Assembly: GCF_964355755.1 (NCBI RefSeq)
Contig: NC_092672.1
Span: 12,706,501-12,770,500 of the forward strand
Length of the DNA: 64,000 bases
Source: Antedon mediterranea
Taxonomy: Eukaryota; Echinodermata; Crinoidea; Comatulida; Antedonidae
Reading direction: 5' to 3'
The position numbers and the translations under genes are program-made. Under the pieces are notes generated by a model. It searched no databases. It saw only the letters and a program-made list of their open reading frames with translations, and had not been told where the DNA came from. This document shows positions 10,376 to 23,487 of the stretch, one piece after another; position 1 is the first letter of the stretch, and each line of letters begins with the position of its first letter.

Positions 10376-13124
10376 TTTCATCAGCAGCAGCACCAGAAGT
10401 ATATTATTACCAATAGAAACACCGCCATCGTCACCACCTGTATACTAGCAAGAACTAGAAAGAAACACCACAATAACAGCATTGTCAGAACTGAGAACAT
10501 TGAAAACTGTGCCAAAACACTATTTAACATGATTTGCTTATTGCATGTGTATGCTGACGATTTTTAGATCAAATTGCTATTTAAGTAGTGAATCTGATAA
10601 ACTTGTATTGCAATATCCGTGATTGATAATTATACATTATTTAGGCCTAAGTGTAAATTAAACGGTTTTTTTATAGTAAAATAATGAACATTATAGTCCG
10701 AAAATGACTTGTCCCAATTACGTCAGAATGTGTAACTGAAACGTGTATTGTGTAACGATATCTTCTGCTATAGACAAGACAAGTCTGATCTTAAATTCAT
10801 TAACTGCTCTTTGTTAAATGTAACTGTATATTTTATTCAGTTAGGGTAATATGTTCATAGTAGGCCTGGACATGAAAATGATGATTTCACCTTATTATTA
10901 AATCATGGTAATTATGATAAAGTTTCAAGACGGCTGATAATTACAATAAGTGAATATAGATATGTTCTTTTAATTATGAAAATGATGATCAAAATCATGT
11001 TCAGAATGATAACATCATTACAGAAATAATTATACAATATTAATGATGATGCTGTTATTGATAAAGATTTTGATACGACAATGATGGTAATGATTATATT
11101 GATGACGATGACGATGAATGTTGATGAATGACAAATTAACAGATAGACATATTATGTTTGCAAACAAAAAACAACATTAATGTTAAAAGATACAAAATAC
11201 AGATGATTTAAAACAACAAAGTTACGGGGTGAACAAATATCTTCTCAAAGTCTAAGATAAGGGCATAATAGATATTTAAAAAATAATTCGAAATTTGCGT
11301 CGGTTGTATGGCACTATACAATTTTCAATTCATAATTACGATGTGCAATGTCTTATAACGACTTTGTGTAACAAATAGGGAACAAGTAGAACAAACCCAT
11401 GTAAGACCAAAATAATTGAAGATGTTGTTGGTGATGATAATTCACAAATTATTAAGTTTATAGTATCTTATGCAGCAATCTTTTTAAACCGTCAATTACA
11501 TACATAGATGTATATCTCGGAGAAAACACTGAGTTATGATGATTGTGTTTTATGCGAAAAAGAAATAATTCAGTGATTCCATAATACATACGTTCTGTGG
11601 AATTACCAAATTTAACGCGTTCTTGTCTTCGGGCCAGTTTACTTCTTAATGTCTTCTCTATAATGAAAACGACTTAACTCCCCTGAGCTATAGATAACAC
11701 TCCCCCAAAGACAACTTATCAATACACACACATCTCTGCCTCATTGGATACCTAGAAATAATTGAATGGTGTTTATAATGGTTTTCAATCTAAGCATTTG
11801 TTTTGGAATTATCTTTTGCGATTATATATATATATATATAACTATATCTAAGAAAAATTAATATTATCACACAATGCAAGTATCGCTTTAAGAAAAACGC
11901 TAATGTGTATTATTGTTATTATTTTTGATTTGTGGGGGGGGGGGGGGTTCTACATTTTTGTTTCTATTATATATTGTGGTAATGATAAACAGTAAATCAA
12001 TATGTATTGTTTAATAGCTCCAAGAGAATGTTACTAATACGTAGTGTCACGAAAATCAGCATTTAATTGAATCATGGACTCATTCGTGATTAAGCCATGT
12101 TGATTAAGTAGTGAAAGCTGGAGAATTAAACGTACGTTTAGCCTTTTTAGTCGATTATTCTCTGTATTCATTCATCAACAAAAAAAACATTCTTTTGCAT
12201 CACGATTTATTTTATAATTGATTACATCATCGTAATCATCACAATAAACAACAAATAGCATGTCACACATCTTCATTATCACGACTATTGCCTCATTGTC
12301 AGTATCACCATTATTGTGACCATTTTCAACATTTTACCTTGTGAACTACATTATGTTAATATGTTATTACTGATGTCAATCATGAACCTTAAAAACAAGA
12401 ACATTCAACGATTGATATTTGGACAAGATTTTCGTGATCACACGATACTATTACACAATAACATTCTCAATTACACTATTTGACGTAATTCGAACAAGCT
12501 ATTTTTACTTAAGTTTGTAATCATTAAAAGATAAGCGAACGTTTTATTTCACCACACCTTCAATGAAGACAAACAAATATAAATAAAATTGATCATTATT
12601 GCAGTTCGTCTTATTCAATTCATGTTCTTCTTTATAATCTGTTAGTCAACGTCTTCAACGTGCACTGTACTTAAAACAATATGCATTACACTAAGTCGAT
12701 TTCTACATTAGTAGAAAATTTGCATGAGTATCTTTGATTCTCTCCATTTTTGCGATTGCTTCTCTGCACCGAGTATTCCTAATCGAGTAATTTGATACAT
12801 TTTTCTTATCAACCACTTTCTACATTAATTTAGAACTATGCTCTGAGGATCATTTTATCTATTAAGCGAATTCGTCCAACGCCATTAAAACTGTCATGAA
12901 TATATTATTTTATTGGCGCGTTTGTCTTTCAAATTCTTATTTTATATTATTTATTGATACAGCTGATCAGTTATATTAATAGAAATGTACTTTGAAGTAA
13001 AGGAAGACACATGCATGTGAGTGGTTCTATGATATTGTCGTTTTCCAAACTTTGTTTAATCTGGCAATGTTGGAATGTGTGGAGACGCTATTCTACATGC
13101 CATGTGTAGTGTCAATAAAGTGCC
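10376..13124. other. Unassigned AT-rich stretch
   Basis: It contains scattered ATGATG words (10870-11130), a short (TA)n at 11825-11841 and a G13 tract near 11936-11948. I see no gene. Confidence 0.5.
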
Positions 13125-13490
13125 CTTATGTCGACATAGAACTGAATTCTCAACTCAACTGAATTGACATACGCGCTCCGAGCAACTGAACGCAACTGAC
13201 AGCAACTGATATGCACACAAAAAATGTCGACATAAGCTTAGTTCATTTCAGATCCTCTAAGATCCTTTCAGTTGTTTCATGTTCTATTTTTCTGAAACTG
13301 AATGCAACTGAATGCAACTAAGATTTTTACGACGCAAGCGCGTTCAGTTCCATGTTGATCGCTCGCACACTGGTTCATTTCAGTTCTGTTCAATTCCGTT
13401 TAGTTCCGTCCAGTTGCTCAAACTGTCGACATAAGCGCTCTCGCGCAACTAGTTCATTTCAGTTAAATTGAGTTGAGTTCCAGAATATAG
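13125..13490. mobile_element. Foldback element rich in CAACTGAA and TGTCGACATA
   Basis: The left side (TATGTCGACATAGAACTGAA, then TTCTCAACTCAACTGAATT) is mirrored on the right by TCATTTCAGTTAAATTGAG followed by TTGAGTTCC. TGTCGACATA-like words occur three times. The interior alternates CAACTGAA and its complement TTCAGTTG and contains GCGC words. This is the structure of a foldback or MITE-like element, with imperfect arms. Confidence 0.55.
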
Positions 13491-13565
13491 ACTTTTCTCT
13501 GCACGATCCCTGTAGTATTTTATGAAACAATGTAACTAAATATTGCTGAAAAATGTGAATTGAAT
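13467..13565 (+). repeat. 100-bp direct repeat, copy 1
   Basis: TTGAGTTGAGTTCCAGAA, CTTTTCTCTGCACGATCCCT and GTAGTATTTTATGAAACAAT recur nearly unchanged at 14395-14500. The copies are about 930 bp apart. Confidence 0.8.
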
Positions 13566-14165
13566 TGAAATGGGTTTTTTTCTTATGTAGGTTCGACCCA
13601 CTTTTATTTCTTCATCAATAAAATGTTCGTTTACATTGAATTGCACTTGATTATTGTAATACAATACAACTGACATTAAATAACTTTCAATACATCTTAT
13701 ATCTCACTTCTACCATATATTATAATAGTAAGGAAAGAAGAAAAATGTTTCCTCTATTTTATACACTTTTACATTACAGTTAGTGCATCAACTAAGTTAA
13801 CCTGATGTCCAGTGTTATAATACTTAACAACCTACGTATAATTTAGCACAACATTCTTTTGTTTTATAACTCTTATCTCTTTCAGGCAATAGAAAATAGT
13901 TATATTTTACTTTACCTAAATATCAATTTTATAAACGTTAATTTTATACCTTGCTAAATTGTTACGGTCCATATCTGACCACACATTATTTGCCTTTTAT
14001 TTATTTATTAAAAACTCACTATTGATTATAACTTCTAACTCAGCAGTAAACATTAACCATGGACATTTTTAACAAGACCAAGTCTATGACTGACTTTACT
14101 TTTATAAACATAGAAACTTAAAATGGAAAATATTTCATTTATTTTTACATCATATTTTCCAAGTA

Positions 14166-14227
14166 CAATTTTCTCCATGTAACTTCCTGAGTAAAATTTA
14201 CTCAGGAAGTTACATGGGAGAAAATTG
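14166..14227. repeat. Near-perfect short inverted repeat
   Basis: Left arm 14166-14195 (CAATTTTCTCC-ATGTAACTT...) and right arm 14197-14227 pair over 30 bp with one single-base bulge and a one-base spacer. The extruded form would be a strong hairpin. Confidence 0.9.
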
Positions 14228-14394
14228 CATTTAATGCAAAACATGTTTTCAGCATAGCGCAACATTTTACCCAGCAATTTTTTACTTCTTTTCTTCTAAA
14301 TAACATATGCTTTTCATGTTCAACCTCATAATTACAATATTCATAATAATTGCAGTTGGACAAATTTCATATTAGCTTACACTTAGTTGGTAAA

Positions 14395-14500
14395 ATTTGA
14401 GTTGAGTTCCAGAAAATAAACTTTTCTCTGCACGATCCCTGTAGTATTTTATGAAACAATGTAACTATATATTGCTGAAAAATATAAATTGAATTGGAAT
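14395..14500 (+). repeat. 100-bp direct repeat, copy 2
   Basis: Near-identical to 13467-13565, including the TGTAACTAAATATTGCTGAA-like end. The pair either flanks an inserted segment or marks a local duplication. Confidence 0.8.
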
Positions 14501-14699
14501 TTAATTGAAATAACAAACACCCTATTTATATTTATATATATTTATATATGAAATACAGTACCGGAATAAAGTATTATCATCAAAATGGTTCGTTTATCTG
14601 AAATGTATACTTCTTATGTATTTAATGCGAATAAAAGAGAAAATTCAAATGGATTACCAGATTCGAAAAGTAAAGTTGCATTTATAGTTATATATAACT

Positions 14700-15160
14700 A
14701 ATAAATTAACATGAAATATTTCTTACAAAAAACGCTGCTTGACATTTTAAAATGAATCATTGTTCTTTCTTCAGATATATTTATGATTAATTATTAAAAA
14801 GATGTCCTTTAATCGCAAAATTACATACAAATCAAAGATATTTCTTTAATTATGAATCACATGGCCATTTAAAAATGGTCAATTTTTAACTTTAATGTTC
14901 TGTGTGTGTGTGACCTCAGCCTGTAGGCATGCAACTGAATACCCTCTAGAGACAACGTGACTTCACGGCGGTACAAGTAAGAACATACCTCCCAGACGTT
15001 TTTTGGGTCTGCAGCTGGGATCTATAAATTATAGTCGAGTTTACAAATTCGCAAAACTGTCGGTCTTAGATACTATAACTGCTGCTTGCTTTAGCTTCTG
15101 AATGAGTAGTCCTCATGGAACGTAGCGGGCTAGAGGAGCAGCGTAAAAACAAATAAATTT
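14700..15160 (+). repeat. Promoter-bearing cassette, copy B
   Basis: Diverged copy of 9704-10375. It keeps the AAATATTTCTTACAAAAAAC start, the CTTCAGATATAT block, GTGTGTGTGTGACCT, GCATGCAACTGAATACCCTC, the CGTGACTTCACGG word and, at 15023, TATAAAT inside CTATAAATTATAG. Copy A's CCAAT segment is missing. Confidence 0.75.
14960..15045 (+). promoter_or_regulatory. Candidate core promoter, second copy
   Basis: The CRE-like CGTGACTTCACGG and the TATAAAT at 15023 are retained at closer spacing than in copy A because intervening sequence is missing. Retention of both words against a diverged background hints at function but does not prove it. Confidence 0.35.
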
Positions 15161-16930
15161 AAACTGTGTTTATTGTCCATTTTAAGCCCTATCGAGCTAT
15201 ATTATGACCAATATATTGTTTCACCATGATGTATGACCTGGTCTGAGCATGAAGGAATGATATGACCATTATATATATTATACTATAGATTTGGGTTACA
15301 GATATGTATTAAAAAAACTGTTTCATTTAATGCACAATTAAAAAACTAAATAGGAAAATATTAAATTATGGTTAGCCTTGCTATATTGTAATGTATGCTA
15401 GTAAGAGTAGGTTTCTGTATGATAATTTGGTATTGAGTGCATAATTCCGTATATTTAAAAAAGACAAGGTTTCTGAAGATGTATGTTTACTTTGTATTTG
15501 GTAAAAAACCAGAAAGGATTGAGTGACGAGTACATAATTGCGGTTTTAAAGTGCATACTTACAGTGAACAAACAACACGTTTTACGACAGATGCAGAGTA
15601 CTAACAAACTCCAAACCTTAGATATTAATTGATATGCCTAAGTTATATGGTACAGTGAATCACCAATATAAACAAGTTTCAAAATACAACTGAGAATTGA
15701 AGATGGAAAAGTTACAGGTGGCAATCTAATAAAATTAAAATAACTTAACAAAAGGGTAGGTATGAGTTGTTGAATAAGACAACGTAGCTTAATGCCATGG
15801 GGAGGTCTAATAAAACACAAAGTTGACGCCGTAAATGCAAAAATAATAATTATACCACGAGTACTAATTAATATTAACCATTGAACTATAACCGAGTATA
15901 AGAATGTAATATTTCAAGAAGTTTAATCACCCTGATTTAACTATTTCGTTTAAAAAAAATTGAAACTTAATTCAAAATTATTGGTGAACAATTTCAAATA
16001 TTAACAAAACGTATTCTAAAAAAAATTGAAAGAAAACAATATTAAACCTATACCCATATATGGATAGAATGGGTATTTTTTATTCTTAAAACAATTATGA
16101 AAACAACAACATTTACAGTGTTTGGTTCGTTGGGTAATAATAATTGTTTTTATAGAAGCAGATTTAAAGTAATGTAGTATTTATTCTATGCTGGAAAGTA
16201 TTCGATAAAGGAAGCAGACTATAGACAAATAGTGCAAATGAAATAATTACAAAATAAATCAATGAACCCCAGTCTACCTGCATAGATTGTCCGGCTCTCA
16301 AAGAAAGGCATCACTAAAGTTGATTATTTGGACATGATACGGCACGAAATGTTGCCAAGCCAGAGGAAATTTAATCCTCATCTGTTGTTTTTTTTATTAT
16401 GCTACTTTCTTGGTGACCACCGGGTTAAGCTAGTTGAATATATCATCGATTAATTAAAAAAAAAAGAAACGCAGTAGCCTAAGAGATGAAAGTGATGGTT
16501 TTAAAACAGTAGTTTTGTAACAAACATTCGTTATACAAGATACAAAGCAACCATATCATACTTTTCATTCTAGCATAAATTGTATTGAAGTCGCTTTGTC
16601 ATTCGAAATACTGTAATGTATTTTATATTAAAATAGCTACCTACTATTGTATTTTAATAACAACTCTCTAATGTTGGTTTCATTCTTCTAAACACAAAAT
16701 GATCAAGTTTATTTACATGCAATTGTTTGTATTGTCGTAATAAATTAAGAATATATTAATGTTATAAAATGTAACAATAGCGTCTTAGCCTATATTTAAG
16801 TATCGGCTGTTAATTTATAACTCGTACCATCTCAGTTATTATTATAATAGTAAATATAATACTTATATAATTATATATATATATTAATATTAATAAAAAT
16901 TACTGTATACTTTGTCACTGAAGACGTTTT
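15161..16930. other. Nothing recognised
   Basis: AT-rich; short open frames only and no domain-like translation. Confidence 0.5.
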
Positions 16931-16938
16931 TTGTGCTT

Positions 16939-17047
16939 AAACAAGGCCATATACACAACTGCAGTCGCGTGCGCAAATTTGAGTTAGTGTTTACCGACCG
17001 ACCGTGCGACATTGTAAGCTATTAGAGTCGCGTTACACCCGACTAAA
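16939..17047 (-). mobile_element. AGTCGCGT-family element, short copy
   Basis: It begins AACAAGGCCATATACACAAC and TGCAGTCGCGTGCGC, contains ACCGACCGACCG and ends AGTCGCGTTACACCCGACT. In the opposite orientation this is the same order as the copy at 19014-19128. Confidence 0.7.
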
Positions 17048-19010
17048 AAGTACACTGTGTACATTAGGCATATTTTTCAAAAATGTTAAATTAAAGTAGT
17101 GAATTTTATTACCCGATTTGGATAGTTTGTTTAAGAATAGCAAAATTTGAAAAATTCTTAGTACGATAATATTGAAATTTCAGAAGATGTAGATTAATTC
17201 TTATATATAGACTTATGTAGTAGATAATAATGATAATAATCAAAATAAATAACATTCGCTGACGTTCGTTTATCGATAAATCAAATATTTCAATCAAAGC
17301 CAACAATTTGCCAAATTGTTATTCCTCGCTAAATCGTACGCTTCCCTCCCGTAGGCGTATGAATTCGAAATAAAAGATAAAGATGTATCATGTAATTAAA
17401 TTTAACCTATCATGTCGTGTTTTACCTGAATTTTCGATCTCTACGGTGTGTAAGGTAATTATAATAAACGAGAAGTATTTGGTCCAGCTATCAGGAAATT
17501 AACTTTCGAAAATGTGTTTTAATCGATGCTAAATTTCGTTTGCGGCTTAGCTCGAGCTTTGTGGCCGTGATAGTAATCTGAATTAAGTGGGACAAGTATC
17601 TAGATTATCGCACAAATATCCACGAAGTTATAATTTAATTTTATTACTGAATCTCTTTGATGAAAACAGGTTAACAATGGTAAACCGTTACACGTGTGAT
17701 TCATTCACAGCTAGATCAGAAACAATTTCTGTTAATAAATCGTATATAATATGTGATTGCATTCTGGTTTGTGTTGTTTCATTCTGATTTGCCACCATTT
17801 GTCTATTCTGCTGCATTACACCGTAGGGTGTAACAATACTGATTAATTTGAGTTAGTATGTGTGATCGAGAAAGCTGTACAATTTGATGGTTTAACCCGT
17901 ATAAATATATCATTATGATTATTCCGATTTAAATCTAACAATGCTGTGAAATCCTTTTACGCAAATAGTATATTTTATATGCCTATAAACTATAAACCTT
18001 GAAATTGTATTTACAATGTATTTTGAAATAAAAGTATTAACTTATTTAATTTTTGTTTTGAATGAATAAACAATAATGATATACTTGTATCGCATTGTTT
18101 TCTTTTTTTATAAAATTTATGTATGCCTAATAATGGTGTGTCATATGCAAATTGTAAAGAAAAAAAAACCAATAAATTATCAAAACAGATTATTTTGATG
18201 AATTTTGATTCAGTATGTTGTGCATTAATTATAATAGTTATTAACATTTCAATTGATTCTGAATCGTAATATATTGTTAGATACTATTATGGTTTATTCG
18301 CTTGTTTTAAAGAATAGGTGAACGAGTGTGGTGTTTGTGATCTGCGCTTTTTTGTTATCTACTAATGTTATAGGTAAAGTCAAGTGATATTTTGTGACTG
18401 TAACATTTCATATTTATTGAAAAAATATCACTCCAACTGAGATTCAAATTTGGAATCGTCAGAATTATACGCAGACATCTTAGACCATATGGGCTGTAAT
18501 ACTTCAATTCAGATAGTACTGCAAATATTTAACACATTACCATGGTAGGAAATATTATCAATAGCACACTTTTATCCGATCCGTCATACAATCATAGAGG
18601 GCGCAATATTCTCAAATTTCATATAATTCAAGAAAACAAGAGGAATAAAATGTTTAAAATGTATTCTTTTTTCGATATCGTAATTGTTCAGATTGCATTA
18701 CTTTTGTATACACAATAATTTCTCAATTAATTGAACCTATTGTTTTCGTTTGCTTGTTTGTTTTTTTAAATGTAGTTTAATACAATATTGAATCACCTGA
18801 AATACAGTACCTTCAACTACCATATAGATACGTATGGCTCACACGTAGCTTACAACCTTGGCTTAAAACAAATTATAAGTGGAACTGTATAATTGTAAAT
18901 CTACCATGCTATTATTAATAAGTATTATTTACAAGATGTCCGCATATCAAGCAGCTCAGTTTTGCACTGTACTCTCGCTAGAAGATATCCCTAACCTCTA
19001 TAGGTTGTTA
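17048..19010. other. Nothing recognised
   Basis: AT-rich sequence with scattered short frames and no supported gene. Confidence 0.5.
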
Positions 19011-19013
19011 TTT

Positions 19014-19128
19014 TCAGTCGCGTGCAACGCGATTCTACAGCCCGGTCGGTTGGTCTGTCGGCCAGTGGGTCGGTAGACACTAACTAAAGCACGCGACTGC
19101 AGCCATGTATATGGCCTTGTTTTTTTCA
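19014..19128 (+). mobile_element. AGTCGCGT-family element, short copy
   Basis: It starts TTTCAGTCGCGTGCAACGCG, has an internal CGGTCGGTTGGTCTGTCGG and GGGTCGGTAGACACT, and ends GCACGCGACTGCAGCCATG and TATATGGCCTTGTTTTT. The CGCGT/ACGCG ends form a hairpin. Confidence 0.75.
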
Positions 19129-19911
19129 AATTAGGCTACTCGGCGGTTAAAAATGTTTCAGTTATTTTTTTTAATGTATAATTATTGTTCAACTACTATG
19201 CAATGCATTATAATTTAGGAGATACCATTATCAACGTTGGAATAATGAACTGTGTTAATGAATGATTTGACTGCCTATAGGAAGATTGTATCACTTCGTC
19301 CATCCTTCTGCCTTAAAGGGTGTAACTAATACCACAGTATACAATGAATAACTAAGTTTCCATTCAATATTGAGTTTGATATAGTTCATTACCAGAATGC
19401 AGACGAATATACAATGTTTGCTCCGCGTAGTTATAATAAGCCTCGGGTTTGATACTTTAGAACAAAACAGGCGCTAATGAGTAAATGTGAGCTATTCACT
19501 GATGTATACTTAAGAGTGTCATACTGTGTTAGCCAGAGTCGCCTGTCGTATTGATAATCTCAGTGATTGATCGTCGTTGTCTGAGTTTAATCTTATTTCA
19601 GATCTGGCACAAGAAGACCAGCTGCAATAAGACCAATATCGATCAGTGATGCTTCCGCTCGACTAAGATTCAGCTGTACACGTTGTTGAAGCACCCCATA
19701 GAAATGTAAAGTGTCATGAATACAATTACAGGATTGACGTATGCTTCAATTAGCGTATCATTTCGTTATGGTATATTGTAATGAAAAATGACTTCATAAT
19801 TTAATGTAGGTCCTTAAATCATAAGTTATATAATCCAAAAGTACCATTGTGAGAAGTTCTGATTGATCTAAATACAGTAGCAGAAACTTATTGACATCGA
19901 TAATAAATTTA
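19129..19911. other. Nothing recognised
   Basis: No gene. The 19500-19700 stretch is less AT-rich and has a TTATTTCAG acceptor-like site, but no frame follows. Confidence 0.4.
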
Positions 19912-20005
19912 AACAAGAAATATTTCTTACAAAAAACGTCGCTTGACTTTTTGACTAACAATTTTAATCATTGTTCTTTCTTCAGATATAATGGTTTACT
20001 ATATC
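19912..20005 (+). repeat. Third, partial copy of the cassette left end
   Basis: AACAAGAAATATTTCTTACA, AAAAACGTCGCTTGAC and CATTGTTCTTTCTTCAGATA match the starts of the copies at 9704 and 14700. The promoter half is missing. Confidence 0.75.
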
Positions 20006-20101
20006 AATTATTTTTGTTTAACAATCAGTAGTCAACATTTCGTTTAAATATAGTCTGGCCTACTGTACAGAACAACAAAATAATCAGAAACTAAACTACG
20101 T

Positions 20102-20290
20102 AATGTGGACCTAATTTATAGGTCCATTGTAGGAGTTTTTGTTGTCAAAATTGGTCCGAGGGACTATTTATGGCTGCCAAAACCTGTCCGGCCGGACATT
20201 TTTTAGCCGGCCTGGATAAAATTGGTCCGGCCTGGATAAAATCGGTCCGGGCAGTAACACTGTTTTTGGCTGCCAAACATGGTCTGGTCT
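20102..20290. repeat. Short internal repeats of TGGTCCGGCCTGGATAAAAT
   Basis: TCCGGCCTGGATAAAAT is repeated in tandem near 20205-20250, and TGGCTGCCAAA occurs on either side (about 20170 and 20268). A small duplicated module; its class is unclear. Confidence 0.5.
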
Positions 20291-20779
20291 TCTTACAAAT
20301 ACATACTGCGCAAAATTAGTCATAATGTATCATTCAAAAAAGGCCATAATTAGCCATTATATTGAAAACAACGCAGTTTCATTATTATTTTTATTTTATA
20401 GAAATTAAGTCTGTTTTTTAATTATCATTATTAGTAGCTCATAAATAATTAGTACTATTTTTTTGGCTTTTTGTGTACAATATTTCTGTGTTTATTCCAC
20501 TTTGTACTTTTGTTTTAACATCTTCATTTCCCGATGATGTTAAAAACAATTCATTACTGATTTATGGTTAATCAATTAATAAATGAATTCAATACAATTA
20601 TTATAAAATAATTGAGGCTGGCATCACAAAAGGGGCGCAGAGTCGCAACCCGAACTTTTGAGATAGTTAGCCTTGAAGTTCAGAATGTGAAAACGGCCTA
20701 ACCTATCCTTTTTAAAATGTCAATAAAAAACGATATTATAAACACTTATATTTAACATATCAAAATCTGTTTCATAAAA

Positions 20780-21490
20780 AACAAGGCCAAAAAAATGGCT
20801 GCAGTCGCGTGCTTAGTGTTTACCGACCGACCGACCAACCTACCAACTGACCGAAATTACTGAACATGTTTAAAAATGTTGAAATGTTTAAAAACAGTTA
20901 TATTTTTTTAATTTACACGTGCGTAACCTGTCACTTTTGACGTGCTCGTATAACGTAATTTCGAGTTGAAAAGTAAGTCAAGAAAACAGAAATCGGGCAA
21001 AAAGAGTGCGCAGCAACATTTAACGCGCAGTGCGCGCGCAAAAATCTGCGCACTCATGGCAGTTTTGTAAACGCTTAAAATTGCCTGAAACGTACTCTTA
21101 TTTCGTCGAAAATAAATTTTGAAAATTGTAAGCGAACGTACGCATGCGTTACATGCGCTACGCACGTAATTTTATTGCCATATGATTTATGCCCTGAAAT
21201 TTATGAGTACCAAATTTTATTTAATTGTGATTCATGGTTGTGAAGATATGATTACAAACGTGATTTCGTTAAATCGTGCGTAGACCGCGTACATTTTTAT
21301 TGCGCACCGTGAAAACATAACCACATCGATTCCTGGCCATAAGGAATATACTGTGAAAAATTGACTTAGCTAGATTAAACTGATATCAAGATAAGGTCAG
21401 AAAGCGATAAAACGCATAGTGATACCGGACCGACAGACCGACAGACCGACCGACATAGTGAACTATAGAGTCGCTTCCACGCGACTAAAA
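20780..21490 (-). mobile_element. AGTCGCGT-family element, long copy
   Basis: The left edge, AACAAGGCC then ATGGCTGCAGTCGCGTGC and ACCGACCGACCGACC, is the family's inner end. The right edge GACCGACCGACATAGTGAAC then GAGTCGCTTCCACGCGACT is its outer hairpin end. AAGCGATAAAACGCATAGTG (about 21400) is shared in opposite orientation with 23240-23275 of the copy at 22193. Short frames inside (20908-21165, for example) are not recognisable. Confidence 0.65.
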
Positions 21491-22059
21491 ATATTACAAG
21501 TATGTGTATTTTGCAATTATTTAAGTCGTTTCCATTGAAAATCATTAGGAAATTGTATTTTTGTTCACTCAAAAATCAACTTTCTTTACGGCGCTTTTGT
21601 AAACAAACCACTAACCCAAACACGTCATGTTTGGTACCTATCTGTTCAAAAAGTATATTAGCTACCCTATTTTTTACCAACCTAAGGTTTTTTTTTAATC
21701 TAGCCAATGGAAATTAGTTGTATTAAGGTGTTAGGTTGCTGACAATTTTAACAAGAATTTGTGAATCCTTGACTGTGATTGGCTATAGAGATAAATTACG
21801 CTTTCTGATTGGCGAATTTGGATGGTTTTTGTTTACGATGAAAAAGCATGGCTTCCATCGTAGTTTCTCGAATGAACGTTTCAACATTTTGTGAATATTT
21901 ATATATATATATATTTATAAATAACATAAAATATAATATTATGTGTCACACAGTGATATATTTTCGACTAGTTTGCTGTTATTGAGAAGAAAATAGCGAG
22001 TTTTGACAGAGAGTCGACATTCTATTCATCGTAACATTTACCATACTGAAATTCTACAC

Positions 22060-22185
22060 ATTTTAAAGAATGTCAATTGGCCATTTTATATAACGTTTCA
22101 CTCATTTGAATAGCATACTGTCCATTTAAAATAATACTCTTACACATTTGAAATAACGTGCTACACATTGATTCTATTATATGTA
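22060..22185. repeat. Outlying units of the ACATTTGAAATAACGT satellite
   Basis: CTACACATTTTAAAGAATG, CATTTGAATAGCATACTGTC and ACACATTTGAAATAACGTGC recur at about 22-26-bp spacing and match the array at 24005-24625. Confidence 0.6.
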
Positions 22186-22192
22186 TACGTTT

Positions 22193-23392
22193 TTAGTCGC
22201 GTGGACGCGACTCAATAGTTCACTATGTCGGTCTGTCGGTCTGTCGGTCTGTCGGTCTGTCTGTCGGTCCGGTATCACTTAGACTTGCTCCAAATCTGTA
22301 TTTATTGTCTTTTTTTTATTTATTTGTTTTTATTTCGACCGCGATTTTTGTCTGAAAATACAGACTTGTGAAACACGTATAGAAATCGATTTGCAAACCG
22401 CAAACATCCGATAAGAATGACGTAGGTTATCATACCGTATTTGGCTATATGGGGCGGGCGGTATGTAAATATGGATTTCGAATCAACCAATGATCATTTT
22501 GTTTCAAAATGAAAAAGATCGAGTACGTACGTACAGTGTGCTGAATGTACGATCGAGACTGAACAACTGTTGAAATATAAAATCGTGTTGCCAAGTTGTT
22601 TTGTTTATTAATTGTTCTGGCCTAGGCCTCCTTCGTAGGCGGGTTCGTAGGGCTACTCAACTCGTACGTCCAAATAAAACGCCAATAAGGTACATACCAC
22701 AACCGAACCGACCGGCACACAACAGGGCTACACCACCACACAGAACAGGACAGGGTCTGGGTGGGAATTAAATCAAATTTTCTCCGCATAATAAATGATC
22801 CATTCAATGTTTGATTTGGCGGAGAAGCTAGCCTGTCATATCACGACGAGTTTTCATGTTCTTGGGAAAAATCTCATCAAATGTTTACCAGACTTATACT
22901 AGGCATATAAAATCATTTTTAGCCTTCAGAAACTTTCATCAATGTACCCACCAACAAGTACACATTGTCTAAACGTAACATAGCGCATGCGCATCGTCTT
23001 AGACGTTGAGTCTTTGAAATTCTGAAATATGAATATTAAAACGACGTACGAGTGAGTAGCCAATGGCATGCGGCTGAAACTAGTCAACTGGATAATTTAT
23101 GCACCAAGAATTCTTGGTGTCAAACCACGTGACTTATGCGTGTTTCCCCAGACGGAGTATCCAAACTCAAGTAATACACGTATGAAACGCCATATGTGCA
23201 AAAATATTTATATTTTTACAAAACTCCGTCTGGAGCCCAGACTAGGTATCACTATGCGTTTTATCGCTTTTCTGTACTTTTTGAACTGTTTTGATGTACA
23301 GAAAAGTTTTAAAGTACATTACTTTTTGAAAGTTCTTTTTTTTTCTGAGACCACGCGACTTATGGCTGTTGGCCTTGTTTTTCTATGTTTAT
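22193..23392 (+). mobile_element. AGTCGCGT-family element, longest copy
   Basis: It opens with the hairpin TTTTAGTCGCGTGGACGCGA, then ATAGTTCACTATGTCGG and four to five GTCGGTCT units. It closes with CCACGCGACTTATGGCTGTT then GGCCTTGTTTTT. Internal inverted words CCAGACGGAGT / ACTCCGTCTGG lie at about 23150 and 23222. A 108-residue frame (23068-23394) and a 61-residue frame (22622-22807, minus) have no recognisable domain. The copy may be two nested elements, because it is much longer than the 110-bp copies. Confidence 0.6.
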
Positions 23393-23487
23393 GATTGTTG
23401 TATTGATGTTATTGGACGCAATTAAATGTTGTACTGCAATGTCGTTTTTAAAATAAACTAGAATAAAAATATTATATAATACTATAT

